From Cytophagales bacterium (lineage in GTDB: Bacteria > Bacteroidota > Bacteroidia > Cytophagales > Spirosomataceae), in NCBI GenBank assembly GCA_013298215.1, contig JAAFKE010000005.1, positions 62,001 through 126,000 on the forward strand: 64,000 nt of DNA, given 5' to 3'. Shown piece by piece: positions 43,811 through 52,514 of this stretch. The notes beneath the pieces are model-generated. The model worked only from the letters and a program-made list of their open reading frames with translations, was not told where the DNA came from and searched no databases. Every line of letters begins with the position of its first letter. Within the stretch, counting starts at the first letter, position 1. Both the position numbers and the translations under genes were made by a program.

Positions 43811-45217
43811 CTACTTCTTAGCCCCTGTCCAATGTGATGTAAACTTTCTGTCTGCTGAATAAGAAATTCCATAAATTTTATTTCCAACAATGTAGCCAGA
43901 ATGAAAGTAGGTATTCGTTTTGTCCTTCGTTGAAAATGCAAAATATAAGTTTTCCCAATCAGTATTAAAGTATCCTGTTGTAAAAGCTGTTCCATAAAAT
44001 TCTCCACTAAATGCTCTGCCTTTCGTTGGGATAATTATAAAATCTTTTAAGTAAGGCTCACTGTTTGGGTCTGGTCGTAAGTCAAGTAGCCAAGTACCTT
44101 TTATTTTTTCAAGGTCGTAACCTGTCGTTGGGTTAATAATAGTAGTTTTTGGTATTGTTGTTGGCTGTCCTGTTGCAATTAAAATCAATTGTTCGGTTAA
44201 ATCGTTAAGATTTGTTGCGTTGGTATTGCTAAAAACAATTACAGTTTTATTTTTATCTATTAGATGAATCCAATTTGTGTTTGCTCCCCAAATTGAACCT
44301 TGTCGGTTTGCAGTTTTTGTTGTTATGTTTCCGTACTTATTGTCCGTAACCCAAAAGCCATAAGCAACTCCGTAAAGTTCGGGGTAAGGTGTAAGCATTA
44401 AGTCAACTGTCTTTTTAGCTAATATTTTGTTTCCAAAAATTGCATTGTCAAATTTCAATAAGTCTTCAACTGTTGAATACATTGCTCCTGCCGTAAAATA
44501 ATTTTCTATATACATTGGGTCGTCAATGAAAAATGTTTTTGTACTGTCGTCAATATTGTAGGTTGGTACAAGTCCGCTTACAATGTCTTTGGTGGCAAGC
44601 ATGCTTGTGTTGTTCAATCCATAAGGTTTCAGTATAGTTTCATTAAGATTTTGTAGAAATGATTTTTCTGTTATTTTTTCAATTATTCGTCCAAGAATAA
44701 TGTAGTCGCCATTGTCATAACTAAATTGTTTGCCTGGCTCAAATTCTAATTTTCCGCTGCAATATTTTGCAATAAAATCGTCAGTAGAAATTGGTAGCTG
44801 ATAAACTTCTATTCCTGTTTTTCCTTCGCAATTAGGAATTCCCGAACTGTAGGTTAGTAAATTGTGAATGGTTACTTTGTCTTTTCCATCTCCTTTGTAG
44901 TCGGGCAAGTATTTTCCAATTGTTTCTTTTAAATCAAGTTTGCCTTGTTCATAAAGTTTCAAAATTAAAACTGCTGTAAATGTTTTTGTGATAGATGCAA
45001 TTTTGAATTTAGACTTTGTGTTTATGTTAGTTCCTGCTTGTCTGTTAGCAAATCCAACTCCGCTTATAAAATCAATTTGCCCGTTTGTGGCAACAACAAC
45101 AGAACCATTAAAATTCTTTTCAGATTTGTAATAATTAATAACTTCTGAAAACTTGGTTGTCTGTCCGAAACCAAGACTGGAAATTAAAAGCGTCAAAATG
45201 ATAAAGGTAAATTTCAT
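43811..45217 (-). CDS. Serine hydrolase (class C beta-lactamase-like)
   Basis: 468 aa. Signal peptide MKFTFIILTLLISSLGFGQ. The catalytic SxxK is S75-I-T-K78, followed by YDNGDYIILGRIIEK, giving the second-motif Tyr-x-Asn. The domain belongs to the beta-lactamase/D-alanyl-D-alanine carboxypeptidase-like family that also includes esterases and peptidases; resistance function is not implied. A C-terminal domain of about 110 residues (IKGTWLLDLRPDPNSEPYLKDFIIIPTKGRA to the end) is lipocalin-like. The gene is much more AT-rich than glpK and tcdA around it, so it was probably acquired. The third KTG-like motif was not clearly seen. Confidence 0.87.
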   Translation of the reverse strand: MKFTFIILTLLISSLGFGQTTKFSEVINYYKSEKNFNGSVVVATNGQIDFISGVGFANRQAGTNINTKSKFKIASITKTFTAVLILKLYEQGKLDLKETIGKYLPDYKGDGKDKVTIHNLLTYSSGIPNCEGKTGIEVYQLPISTDDFIAKYCSGKLEFEPGKQFSYDNGDYIILGRIIEKITEKSFLQNLNETILKPYGLNNTSMLATKDIVSGLVPTYNIDDSTKTFFIDDPMYIENYFTAGAMYSTVEDLLKFDNAIFGNKILAKKTVDLMLTPYPELYGVAYGFWVTDNKYGNITTKTANRQGSIWGANTNWIHLIDKNKTVIVFSNTNATNLNDLTEQLILIATGQPTTIPKTTIINPTTGYDLEKIKGTWLLDLRPDPNSEPYLKDFIIIPTKGRAFSGEFYGTAFTTGYFNTDWENLYFAFSTKDKTNTYFHSGYIVGNKIYGISYSADRKFTSHWTGAKK

Positions 45218-45274
45218 TTATTGATTTTTTAAATTGTCAAAATTTCGCACAATGTCGCTCTAAAATGGCGCCCA

Positions 45275-46087
45275 TTACTCATTTTTTTTGGCAATGTCGC
45301 GCTGTTGTTTTTTTGCTTTTTCTTTTTGCTTGCGGCGGTTTTCGTCGGGGCGTTGGTGCATTTGGATGGGCGTGCCGAGCAGGTCTCGGATCACCACCGA
45401 GGCGCACACCCCGCCGAAAGCAGCGGGCAGGTACGAGATGGTACCGTAGGCCGAGAGCTTAAAATTGCTGCCGTCGGTCATAATGAGCGAGTCGCGCTGA
45501 ACGCGCTCCGTCGAAAACACCGCCTTGATGCCCGCCCCTACGCCGTAGCGGCGCAACCGCTTGCGCACATACTGCGCAAATACGCACTCGTAGGTTTCAA
45601 AAAGCTCGCCCACTTTCAGTTGGGTGGCATCCATTTTGCCGCCCGCACCCATCGAACTTACGATGCGGAGGTTTTTGCGGTAGGCGGTGTTGAGCAAAGT
45701 AAGTTTGGGCGTAACGCTGTCGATGCAGTCCATGACGTAGTCGAAATGCGTGTCCTCAAAAATAGATTCGGCTTTTTCGGGGGTCAGAAATGCCTGAACA
45801 ACCGTCAGTTTTAGCTCGGGGTTTATGGCCAATAGCCGCTCGGCCATCAGCAGGGCCTTAGACTGTCCGTGGGTGGTGGCCAGGGCTGGTAGTTGTCGGT
45901 TTCGGTTGGTCGGATCCACCACGTCGCCGTCCACGATGGTCATCGTTCCCACGCCCGCTCTGGCAATAAATTCTGCCGCAAAAGACCCCACCCCGCCCAA
46001 ACCAACCACCAGCACGTGGGCTTGGTGTAGTTTTTGGAGGCCGTCTGGGCCAATCAATAGTTCAGTGCGCGATAACCAGTTCGACAT
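45275..46087 (-). CDS. tcdA: tRNA threonylcarbamoyladenosine dehydratase (ThiF/E1-like)
   Basis: 270 aa from ATG 46087; the frame is open to a TTG at 46120 but the ATG gives the family start MSNWLSRTELLIGPDGL. The ATP-binding Rossmann motif is VLVVGLGGVGSFAAEFIARAG, followed by DGDVVDPTNRNRQLPA and the Asp-containing FDYVMDCIDSVTPKL. The MGAGGKMDATQL and YVRKRLRRYGV segments are typical of TcdA/CsdL. It cyclises t6A to ct6A at position 37 of tRNAs, an ATP-dependent step improving decoding of ANN codons. It ends in a Lys/Gln-rich tail. It follows glnS with a short gap, and both act on tRNA, so co-transcription is plausible. Confidence 0.92.
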   Translation of the reverse strand: MSNWLSRTELLIGPDGLQKLHQAHVLVVGLGGVGSFAAEFIARAGVGTMTIVDGDVVDPTNRNRQLPALATTHGQSKALLMAERLLAINPELKLTVVQAFLTPEKAESIFEDTHFDYVMDCIDSVTPKLTLLNTAYRKNLRIVSSMGAGGKMDATQLKVGELFETYECVFAQYVRKRLRRYGVGAGIKAVFSTERVQRDSLIMTDGSNFKLSAYGTISYLPAAFGGVCASVVIRDLLGTPIQMHQRPDENRRKQKEKAKKQQRDIAKKNE

Positions 46088-46123
46088 ATTGTTTTGTACG
46101 AATAAAATAGTTTTAGGCAACTG

Positions 46124-47806
46124 CTACTTCACTTTTGCCCAGGAGTCTTTGAGTGTAACCGTCCGATTGAAGACCAGTTTTTGGGGCGTTGAGTCGGTGT
46201 CCAGACAAAAATAACCTTTTCGGACGAATTGGTAATTTTGGCCTATTTGCGCCTCCGCCAGGCAGGGTTCCACAAAAGCAGTGGTGCGTTGCAACGATTC
46301 GGGGTTAATATGGTCTTGGAAATTGCCCTCGGCCTGGCTCATGTCCTCGGCCTTGAAGAGGCGGTCGTACAAGCGTACTTCGGCGGCGTGCGCGTGCTGC
46401 ACCGACACCCAGTGGAGCGTGCCCTTCACCACAATGCCCGACTCGTCTTGGCCGCTTTTGCTGTTGGCCACGTAGGTGCAGTGCAACTCGGTGATGTGGC
46501 CGTTTTGGTCTTTCACAAAGTCGTGGCACTGAATAATATACGCGCTTTTGAGGCGTGCCATCAGCCCTGGCCCGAGCCGAAACCACTTTTTGGGCGGCGG
46601 CGGATTTTCCATAAAGTCTTCGCGCTCAATGTATAATTCTCGGCTAAAAGGCACTTGGCGCACGCCAGCTTCGGGGTCTTCGGGGTTGTTTTCGGTGCTG
46701 AGTAGTTCGGTTTGGTTTTCGGGATAGTTGGTAATAATAACCTTGATGGGGTCTAAAACGGCCATCACCCGCCGAGCCTTTTTGTTCAGGTGTTCGCGAA
46801 CACAAAACTCCAAGAGGCTAAAACTAATCAGGTTTTCGTGGCGGGCTATTCCGATGCGGTCGCAAAACTCGCGGATAGACTCGGGCGTAAACCCGCGCCT
46901 GCGCAGCCCCGAAATGGTCGGCATCCGGGGGTCGTCCCAGCCCGACACGAAGCCCTCATTGACCAATTGCAACAGTTTTCGTTTGCTCATCACGGTGTGG
47001 GTCATGTTCAAACGCGCAAATTCGTATTGTTTAGACGGAAAAATCCCCAGCTTTTCGATGCACCAGTCGTACAGATCGCGGTGCGGCACAAACTCGAGCG
47101 TGCAGATCGAATGCGTTATTTTTTCGATCGAATCGGACTGCCCGTGGGCAAAATCGTACATCGGATAAACGCACCATTTGTTGCCCGTGCGGTGGTGGTG
47201 GGCAAATTTTATGCGGTACAAAAGTGGGTCTCTCAGAAGCATGTTGGGGGCAGCAAGGTCTATTTTGGCCCGCAGCACCTTCGTACCTTCGGCAAATTGG
47301 CCGTTGCGCATTCCCTCAAACAGGGCCAAGTTTTCTTCAATGCTCCTGTTTCGGTATTCGTTGCCAGTGCCTGGCTCGGTTGGCGTGCCTTTCTGTTCGG
47401 CTATCTGTGCCGCCGTAGAGTCATCGACGTAGGCCAGACCTTTTTTGATGAGGTCGATGGCCAGGTTGTAGAGGGTGTCAAAATAATCGGAGGCATAAAA
47501 CTCGTTTGCCCACTCGAAGCCCAACCAGCGCACATCGGCCTTGATCGATTCTACGTATTCAGTATCCTCGGTTACGGGGTTGGTGTCGTCGAAACGCAGG
47601 TTGGTTTGGCCGCCGTATCGGTTGGCCAAACCAAAGTTGAGGCAAATAGACTTGGCGTGGCCAATGTGCAAATACCCGTTTGGCTCGGGCGGAAAGCGCG
47701 TTAGCACCCGCCCGCCGTTTTTGCCCGCGCGGAGGTCTTCCTCCACTATCTTTTCGATAAAATTCAGGGGTTTTTCGGCGGCTTCTTTCTTGTCTTCGAT
47801 CGTCAT
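46124..47806 (-). CDS. glnS: Glutamine--tRNA ligase
   Basis: 560 aa from ATG 47806; the open frame reaches 47965 but the extra 53 residues are not family-like. Class I synthetase: HIGH-type motif YLHIGHAKSICLNFGLA and KMSKS-type motif VMSKRKLLQLV. RFDDTNPVTEDTEYVESIKADVRWLGFEW is the GlnRS/GluRS signature, and the C-terminal anticodon-binding beta-barrels follow (IYIEREDFMENPPPPKKWFRLGPG). It directly charges tRNA-Gln, so this organism does not depend only on the GatCAB route. Downstream, 36 bases away, is tcdA. Confidence 0.96.
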   Translation of the reverse strand: MTIEDKKEAAEKPLNFIEKIVEEDLRAGKNGGRVLTRFPPEPNGYLHIGHAKSICLNFGLANRYGGQTNLRFDDTNPVTEDTEYVESIKADVRWLGFEWANEFYASDYFDTLYNLAIDLIKKGLAYVDDSTAAQIAEQKGTPTEPGTGNEYRNRSIEENLALFEGMRNGQFAEGTKVLRAKIDLAAPNMLLRDPLLYRIKFAHHHRTGNKWCVYPMYDFAHGQSDSIEKITHSICTLEFVPHRDLYDWCIEKLGIFPSKQYEFARLNMTHTVMSKRKLLQLVNEGFVSGWDDPRMPTISGLRRRGFTPESIREFCDRIGIARHENLISFSLLEFCVREHLNKKARRVMAVLDPIKVIITNYPENQTELLSTENNPEDPEAGVRQVPFSRELYIEREDFMENPPPPKKWFRLGPGLMARLKSAYIIQCHDFVKDQNGHITELHCTYVANSKSGQDESGIVVKGTLHWVSVQHAHAAEVRLYDRLFKAEDMSQAEGNFQDHINPESLQRTTAFVEPCLAEAQIGQNYQFVRKGYFCLDTDSTPQKLVFNRTVTLKDSWAKVK

Positions 47807-47981
47807 GGGCACTGTTATTGGTGGTTGTGGGCACAAAAATAGCCAATTCTTTTCAAAAGACACCGAACCTGATTTGCGCAAAACAAACGAAATTTTAAAA
47901 ACTTGGCTTCTAAAAACACACAGTGAGGCCGTTTCTGGTGCTAAATGCACGCCCGATACCATCATTTAGCGTTTAAGTGTT

Positions 47982-47989
47982 TAAATTTG
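47982..47989 (+). promoter_or_regulatory. Possible -7 element for the first DUF5916 gene
   Basis: TAAATTTG, a perfect TAnnTTTG, ends 21 bases before ATG 48011. No TTG is found about 20 bases upstream, so the promoter is only partly supported. Confidence 0.35.
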
Positions 47990-48010
47990 GGGCAATTTCT
48001 TCGCTGATTT

Positions 48011-50227
48011 ATGAAACAAAAACCACCTCTGGCATTTTCGCTGTTTTTACTATTTGCTTCGATCGGTCTTGTTCCTACCGTTTTTTGCCAAAACCCCCAA
48101 ACGCCGTCCGTTACCGTTAAAACCGTTCAAACACCCATTAAAATTGATGGAATAATCAACGAAACTGCCTGGGAAGGCAGCCGCTTGGAAGGCGATTTTT
48201 GGCAGTATTTTCCGTCGGACACGGCGCGTGCCAAGGGCAAAACCGAATTGTACATAACCTGCGACGCCAACAATATTTACGTGGCTGCCAAGTGCTACAC
48301 ATCGGCCAACAAGTTCGTTGTGCCGTCGTACCGAAGAGACTACCGCGCGGGCGGAAACGACAACATTAGCTTTGTGTTTGATACTTTCAACGACAAAACC
48401 AACGCTTTTTTGTTTGGTATGAACCCGCTCGGAGTCATGCGCGAGGCACTGATTTCTAACGGCGGTTCTGCCCCCGAGTTTCTCAATACTTTTTGGGACA
48501 ATAAGTGGACGGGCGTGTCCAAAGCCTACGAAAACTACTGGGTTTGCGAGGTGTCTATTCCTTTCAAAACGCTGCGCTATAAAGACGGCGTGGCCCAGTG
48601 GAACTTTATGTGCTACCGTTTCGATACGCAACTCAACGAAAATTCGACGTGGGTGCGCGTGCCACAAAATCAACTTATTTTCAACTTGGCCTTCACGGCT
48701 CCGCTCTACTTTGAGCAGCCACTCAAAAAACCTGGCCTCAACCTGTCGGTCATCCCCTACGCCCGCACTGGTTTTAGCCAAGACAACACCGCCAAAGATA
48801 GCCGCGCGCTGCCCCAAAACGGCATCGGTGCCGACGTGAAGGTGGGTATCACGCCGGGCATGGTGCTGGACCTGTCGGTCAATCCCGATTTTTCGCAGGT
48901 CGAAGCCGACCGCCAGATTCAAAACCTCACCCGATTCGACATTTCGTACTCGTTTCCCGAGCAGCGGCAGTTTTTTTTAGAGAACGCCGATCTCTTCGGC
49001 GGCTTTGGAAACCAGAATGTTACCCCGTTTTTTTCGCGGCGGGTGGGGTTGGCTATCGACACCACCACGGGCGTTTTTGTGCCCAATCCGATCAGGTACG
49101 GGGCGCGGCTCAACGGCAAAATAGACAACAACTGGCGGCTGGGCGTGCTAAACCTCCAAACCGCCGACGAGCCCAACAAGGGCATACCTGGCACCAACTA
49201 CACCGTGGGCGTGCTGCAACGAAAACTGTTTAGCCGCTCCAACGTATCGGTTATTTTTGTGAACAAACACAACCTAAACCCCGAAATAAACCCCCGTCTG
49301 GCGCGTTTCAACCGCGCGGCGGGGATAGAATACAACCTGGCCTCTACCGACAACCGCTGGCAGGGCAAGGTCTATTACCACCAGACTTTTTCGGCACGCA
49401 GCAGAGACCAAAACTTTGCCTCGGGCGGCACACTGACCTACAACAAATTGCGCTACCAAATTTCTTTGGCTGGCGACTGGGTGGGGCGGGGTTTCGATGC
49501 CGAGGTGGGGTTTGTGCCTCGCACGGGCGTTTGGCGGGTCAATCCGCAGGCGCAAATCAACTTTTATCCGCGCAATCGGGTCTTCAATCAGCACAGCATC
49601 GGGTTCACGCACGAGCAGTTTAATATATTCGGCACTGGCCTGGCCGACCGCGCCACAGGCTTGATCTGGACGGTGCTTTTTACCAAAACGGGGCGGCTCA
49701 CGGCGCAACTACTTAATAATTTTACGTACCTTTTTGATAAATTCGACCCCACCCTCGGCAAGGCCGCGCCGCTGCTCGCCAAAAGCACCTATACCTACAA
49801 TAATTTCCAGTTTTTGTATTTGTCTGACCAACGCAAAAAACTAAGTATGAGCACACAAGGAACTGTGGGTCAGTATTTTAATGGAAAAATTATAAGCATA
49901 AGCGGTGCGCTGCTCTATCGTTTTCAGCCCTTTGGCAACCTCACACTCAATTATAGTTTTAGTCGAATAAGCACGCCCACGGCCCAAAACATCATTTATT
50001 TGGTTGGCCCGCGCACCGACATTACGTTCTCCAAAAACGTGTTTTGGACCACATTTTTGCAGTACAACACCCGTACCAATAATTTCAACGTAAATTCGCG
50101 GGTGCAGTGGCGTTTCAAACCCGTGTCCGATTTTTTCTTGGTGTATGCTGATAATTATTTTGCCGATAGTTTCGCCCGAAAAAACCGCGCCCTGGTGGCA
50201 AAAATCACCTATTGGTTCAACGTGTGA
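48011..50227 (+). CDS. DUF5916 outer-membrane protein with CBM9-like N-terminal domain (paralogue 1)
   Basis: 738 aa. Signal peptide MKQKPPLAFSLFLLFASIGL to CQ. Residues about 35-230 form a carbohydrate-binding family 9-like sandwich (KIDGIINETAWEGSRLEGDFWQYFP, ELYITCDANNIYVAAKCY). The remaining 500 residues are DUF5916, predicted as an outer-membrane beta-barrel: NPDFSQVEADRQIQNLTRFDI, SFPEQRQFFLENADLF and the C-terminal VFWTTFLQYNTRTNNFNVNSRVQWRFKPVSDFFLVYADNYF. A very similar end occurs in the second paralogue at 52.5-54.8 kb. Function is unknown; the domain set suggests sugar or polymer binding at the outer membrane. Confidence 0.85.
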   Translation: MKQKPPLAFSLFLLFASIGLVPTVFCQNPQTPSVTVKTVQTPIKIDGIINETAWEGSRLEGDFWQYFPSDTARAKGKTELYITCDANNIYVAAKCYTSANKFVVPSYRRDYRAGGNDNISFVFDTFNDKTNAFLFGMNPLGVMREALISNGGSAPEFLNTFWDNKWTGVSKAYENYWVCEVSIPFKTLRYKDGVAQWNFMCYRFDTQLNENSTWVRVPQNQLIFNLAFTAPLYFEQPLKKPGLNLSVIPYARTGFSQDNTAKDSRALPQNGIGADVKVGITPGMVLDLSVNPDFSQVEADRQIQNLTRFDISYSFPEQRQFFLENADLFGGFGNQNVTPFFSRRVGLAIDTTTGVFVPNPIRYGARLNGKIDNNWRLGVLNLQTADEPNKGIPGTNYTVGVLQRKLFSRSNVSVIFVNKHNLNPEINPRLARFNRAAGIEYNLASTDNRWQGKVYYHQTFSARSRDQNFASGGTLTYNKLRYQISLAGDWVGRGFDAEVGFVPRTGVWRVNPQAQINFYPRNRVFNQHSIGFTHEQFNIFGTGLADRATGLIWTVLFTKTGRLTAQLLNNFTYLFDKFDPTLGKAAPLLAKSTYTYNNFQFLYLSDQRKKLSMSTQGTVGQYFNGKIISISGALLYRFQPFGNLTLNYSFSRISTPTAQNIIYLVGPRTDITFSKNVFWTTFLQYNTRTNNFNVNSRVQWRFKPVSDFFLVYADNYFADSFARKNRALVAKITYWFNV

Positions 50228-50280
50228 CGAATAAAACAGTAGCACAAAATACCCATCTCAAACCTCAACATTCAACAACA

Positions 50281-51348
50281 ATGGACATACACATCGACGG
50301 CGCGTCGGAGACCAGAAAAGGGGAAGAAATCCCGCTCGAAGACCTCAACGATTATTTGAGCCAGGCAGTCCCCGAACTCGGCAAAGTCTTAGAAATCAGG
50401 CAGTTTGCCAAAGGTTTCTCGAACCTTACGTACTTATTGACCACCCAAAACGGCCACGAATACGTGCTGCGCCGCCCGCCGTTTGGGGCAAAAATAAAAT
50501 CGGCGCACGACATGGGGCGCGAGTTTAGGGTGCTTCAAGCCCTGCGCCCGCATTTTAGCTACTTGCCGCAGCCCGTTCATTTTTGCGAGTCAGCGGCGTT
50601 TATGGACGGTGCGGGTTTTTACATCATGCAACGCCTGCGGGGGTTTATACTGCGCCCAACCGAGGCTTTTTCGGCGCAAATAGACCCAACTACCATGCAG
50701 CAAATGTCGCTCACGCTGGTAGACACCCTCGTAGAACTGCACAAAACAGACATACAAACCACTGGGCTGGCTCAATTGGGCAAGCCCGACGGCTACGTGC
50801 AACGGCAGGTTTTGGGTTGGATCCAGCGCTACCAAAACGCCGAAACCGACCGGGTAGCAGCCATGGATGCCCTGGCGCACTGGTTGCAAAACAACGCACC
50901 ACGTCCGCAAAAGCCCGCTTTTTTGCACAACGATTATAAGTTTGACAATGTAATTTACGACACCGAACACCTGTCGAAAATAGTGGGCATATTAGACTGG
51001 GAAATGTCCACCGTCGGCGACCCGCTCATGGATTTGGGGGCATCGTTGGCCTACTGGGTTGAGGCACACGAAGGCCCCACACTGCGGCTCTACAACGCCA
51101 CCTGGATGCCTGGCAACCTCTCGCGCCAGCAGGTTATTGAACGCTACGCCCTGCAAAGTGGCCGCGATTTGACCGATATTTTGTTCTACTACGTGTTTGG
51201 CCTCTACAAAAATGCCGTCATCACCCAGCAAATTTATAAACGCTGGAAAGACGGCAGTACCCAAGATGCCCGCTTCAAAGACCTGATTTTGATGGTAAAA
51301 TACCTGTCTGAGCGCGGCACCGAGGCACTGGACAAGGGCGTAGTCTAA
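50281..51348 (+). CDS. Phosphotransferase (aminoglycoside/choline kinase-like, ACAD10-type)
   Basis: 355 aa from ATG 50281; the open frame back to 50212 overlaps the end of the DUF5916 gene and is not family-like. Kinase-like fold: RQFAKGFSNLTYLLTTQNGHEYVLRRPPFG (nucleotide-binding lobe), then the catalytic loop LHNDYKFDNVIYD (H-x-D-x4-N) and the metal-binding ILDWEMSTVGDPLMDLG. These are features of APH-fold proteins close to human ACAD10/11 and bacterial phosphotransferases tied to fatty-acid or 4-hydroxy-acid metabolism. Drug resistance is unlikely. It may phosphorylate a hydroxyacyl substrate, but nothing nearby shows which. Confidence 0.88.
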   Translation: MDIHIDGASETRKGEEIPLEDLNDYLSQAVPELGKVLEIRQFAKGFSNLTYLLTTQNGHEYVLRRPPFGAKIKSAHDMGREFRVLQALRPHFSYLPQPVHFCESAAFMDGAGFYIMQRLRGFILRPTEAFSAQIDPTTMQQMSLTLVDTLVELHKTDIQTTGLAQLGKPDGYVQRQVLGWIQRYQNAETDRVAAMDALAHWLQNNAPRPQKPAFLHNDYKFDNVIYDTEHLSKIVGILDWEMSTVGDPLMDLGASLAYWVEAHEGPTLRLYNATWMPGNLSRQQVIERYALQSGRDLTDILFYYVFGLYKNAVITQQIYKRWKDGSTQDARFKDLILMVKYLSERGTEALDKGVV

Positions 51349-51510
51349 GTCACCATCATGCGCCACGAACCTGGTAATGTTACCCAACGTGGCACTTAGC
51401 ACCATGTTTTTGGGGGATGTCTTTGCCTTATTTTAGAGGTCAATTGTAGACATACACCAAATAAACGACCAATAATTCTAAAACATACGCCAACGCAAAA
51501 CCACCTATTC

Positions 51511-52425
51511 ATGCTCTTTTTTGTTCTCACGGTGCTGCTCACCGTTTCTTTGTACTTGATTATGAGAGCTTTCGGCCATTTTGGGGTCAATACCACCCAG
51601 GCGGTGGCCATCAATTATTTTTCGTGCGTGGCCACTGGCTGGTTTCTGTTGCCCACTGGCCAGGGTTTGTCGGCCGTAAATTGGTCGTCGCCAGCAACGC
51701 TCCTCACGGTGTCGCTCGGGATTTTGTTTGTGGTTGTTTTTGTGCTAATCGGCCAAACGACCCAGAAAGTGGGAGTCACGGCCACATCGCTGGCCAGCAA
51801 TATGTCGTTGGTCATCCCCGTGGTTTTTAGTCTTTTTGTGTTCAAAAACACCAGTAAGGTCTTCACAAACCTAAATTATGTGGGCCTTTTGGTCGCTTTG
51901 GTGGCGCTGGCGTTGAGTAGTTTTCAAAAAAACAACAATGCGGACGGGCGGGCATCAACCCAGAAAAAGACCGCGCTGTGGCTACTACCCATTTTGCTAT
52001 TTGTGGGCAGTGGCACCAACAACACGCTCATTAATTACCTGAGTTTTACGTACTACAAACCCACCGAAACCTCGCTGTTTACGGTTGTAGCCTGCACGGG
52101 TGCGTGCGTGGTGGGCGCGGGTGTGCTGGCCTACGACGTGGTCAGGGGCCAGGTGCCAACCTTAAAAACCGTTTTTGGGGGCGTAGTTTTGGGTGTTCCC
52201 AACTTTTTGTCGCTCTACTTCCTGCTCAAAGCCTTAGATTCTTTCGGCAACAGCGCGGCATTTGTCTTTCCGATATTCAATATCTCGGTTATTTTGGTAT
52301 CGGCGGCGGCGGGCTTTATTTTGTTTAAAGAAAAACTCTCGGGTTTCAATAAAATTGGCCTAATTCTGGCTGTGGTTGCCATATTGCTCATTTCGTACCA
52401 AGAAGTACTGGTGGCGTTTGGGTAG
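51511..52425 (+). CDS. EamA/DMT-family transporter
   Basis: 304 aa with about ten hydrophobic helices in two similar halves, as in the drug/metabolite transporter superfamily. Examples are FFVLTVLLTVSLYLIM at the N terminus, GVTATSLASNMSLVIPVVFSLFVF, NYVGLLVALVALALSS, and the second-half repeat SAAFVFPIFNISVILVSAAAGFILFKEKLSGFNKIGLILAVVAILLISY. The Phe-Lys-Glu-Lys-Leu segment at the end of helix 9 is typical of EamA domains. Substrate unknown; family members export amino acids, sugars or metabolites. It lies alone between the phosphotransferase and the second DUF5916 gene. Confidence 0.87.
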   Translation: MLFFVLTVLLTVSLYLIMRAFGHFGVNTTQAVAINYFSCVATGWFLLPTGQGLSAVNWSSPATLLTVSLGILFVVVFVLIGQTTQKVGVTATSLASNMSLVIPVVFSLFVFKNTSKVFTNLNYVGLLVALVALALSSFQKNNNADGRASTQKKTALWLLPILLFVGSGTNNTLINYLSFTYYKPTETSLFTVVACTGACVVGAGVLAYDVVRGQVPTLKTVFGGVVLGVPNFLSLYFLLKALDSFGNSAAFVFPIFNISVILVSAAAGFILFKEKLSGFNKIGLILAVVAILLISYQEVLVAFG

Positions 52426-52514
52426 CCGAGTCGATTTTTTTGCGGGTTTGGGCGTTTATATCGCGCCAAACCAATTAGGATCGTACCTTTACGTTGTCAT
52501 TTTCAGCCTAAAAT

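Noticed and set aside
43612-43830. Class 1-type integron attC site
   Set aside because: I could not find the paired R-box core sites of a standard attC or any integrase; only a cassette-like flank is suggested, and it is listed as a hypothesis.
43811-45217. Beta-lactamase resistance gene
   Set aside because: It has the SxxK and YxN motifs of the family but lacks a clear KTG, has a lipocalin-like C-terminal domain, and belongs to a group dominated by esterases and peptidases.
46790-47704. 304-codon plus-strand ORF
   Set aside because: It is antisense to glnS, whose protein is fully recognisable; long shadow ORFs are common in this base composition.
47807-47965. Extended N terminus of glnS
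   Set aside because: The extra 53 residues do not resemble any GlnRS and include spacer sequence; ATG 47806 gives the family start.
50281-51348. Aminoglycoside resistance phosphotransferase
   Set aside because: The fold is shared, but the sequence pattern is that of ACAD10-like metabolic phosphotransferases rather than known resistance enzymes.
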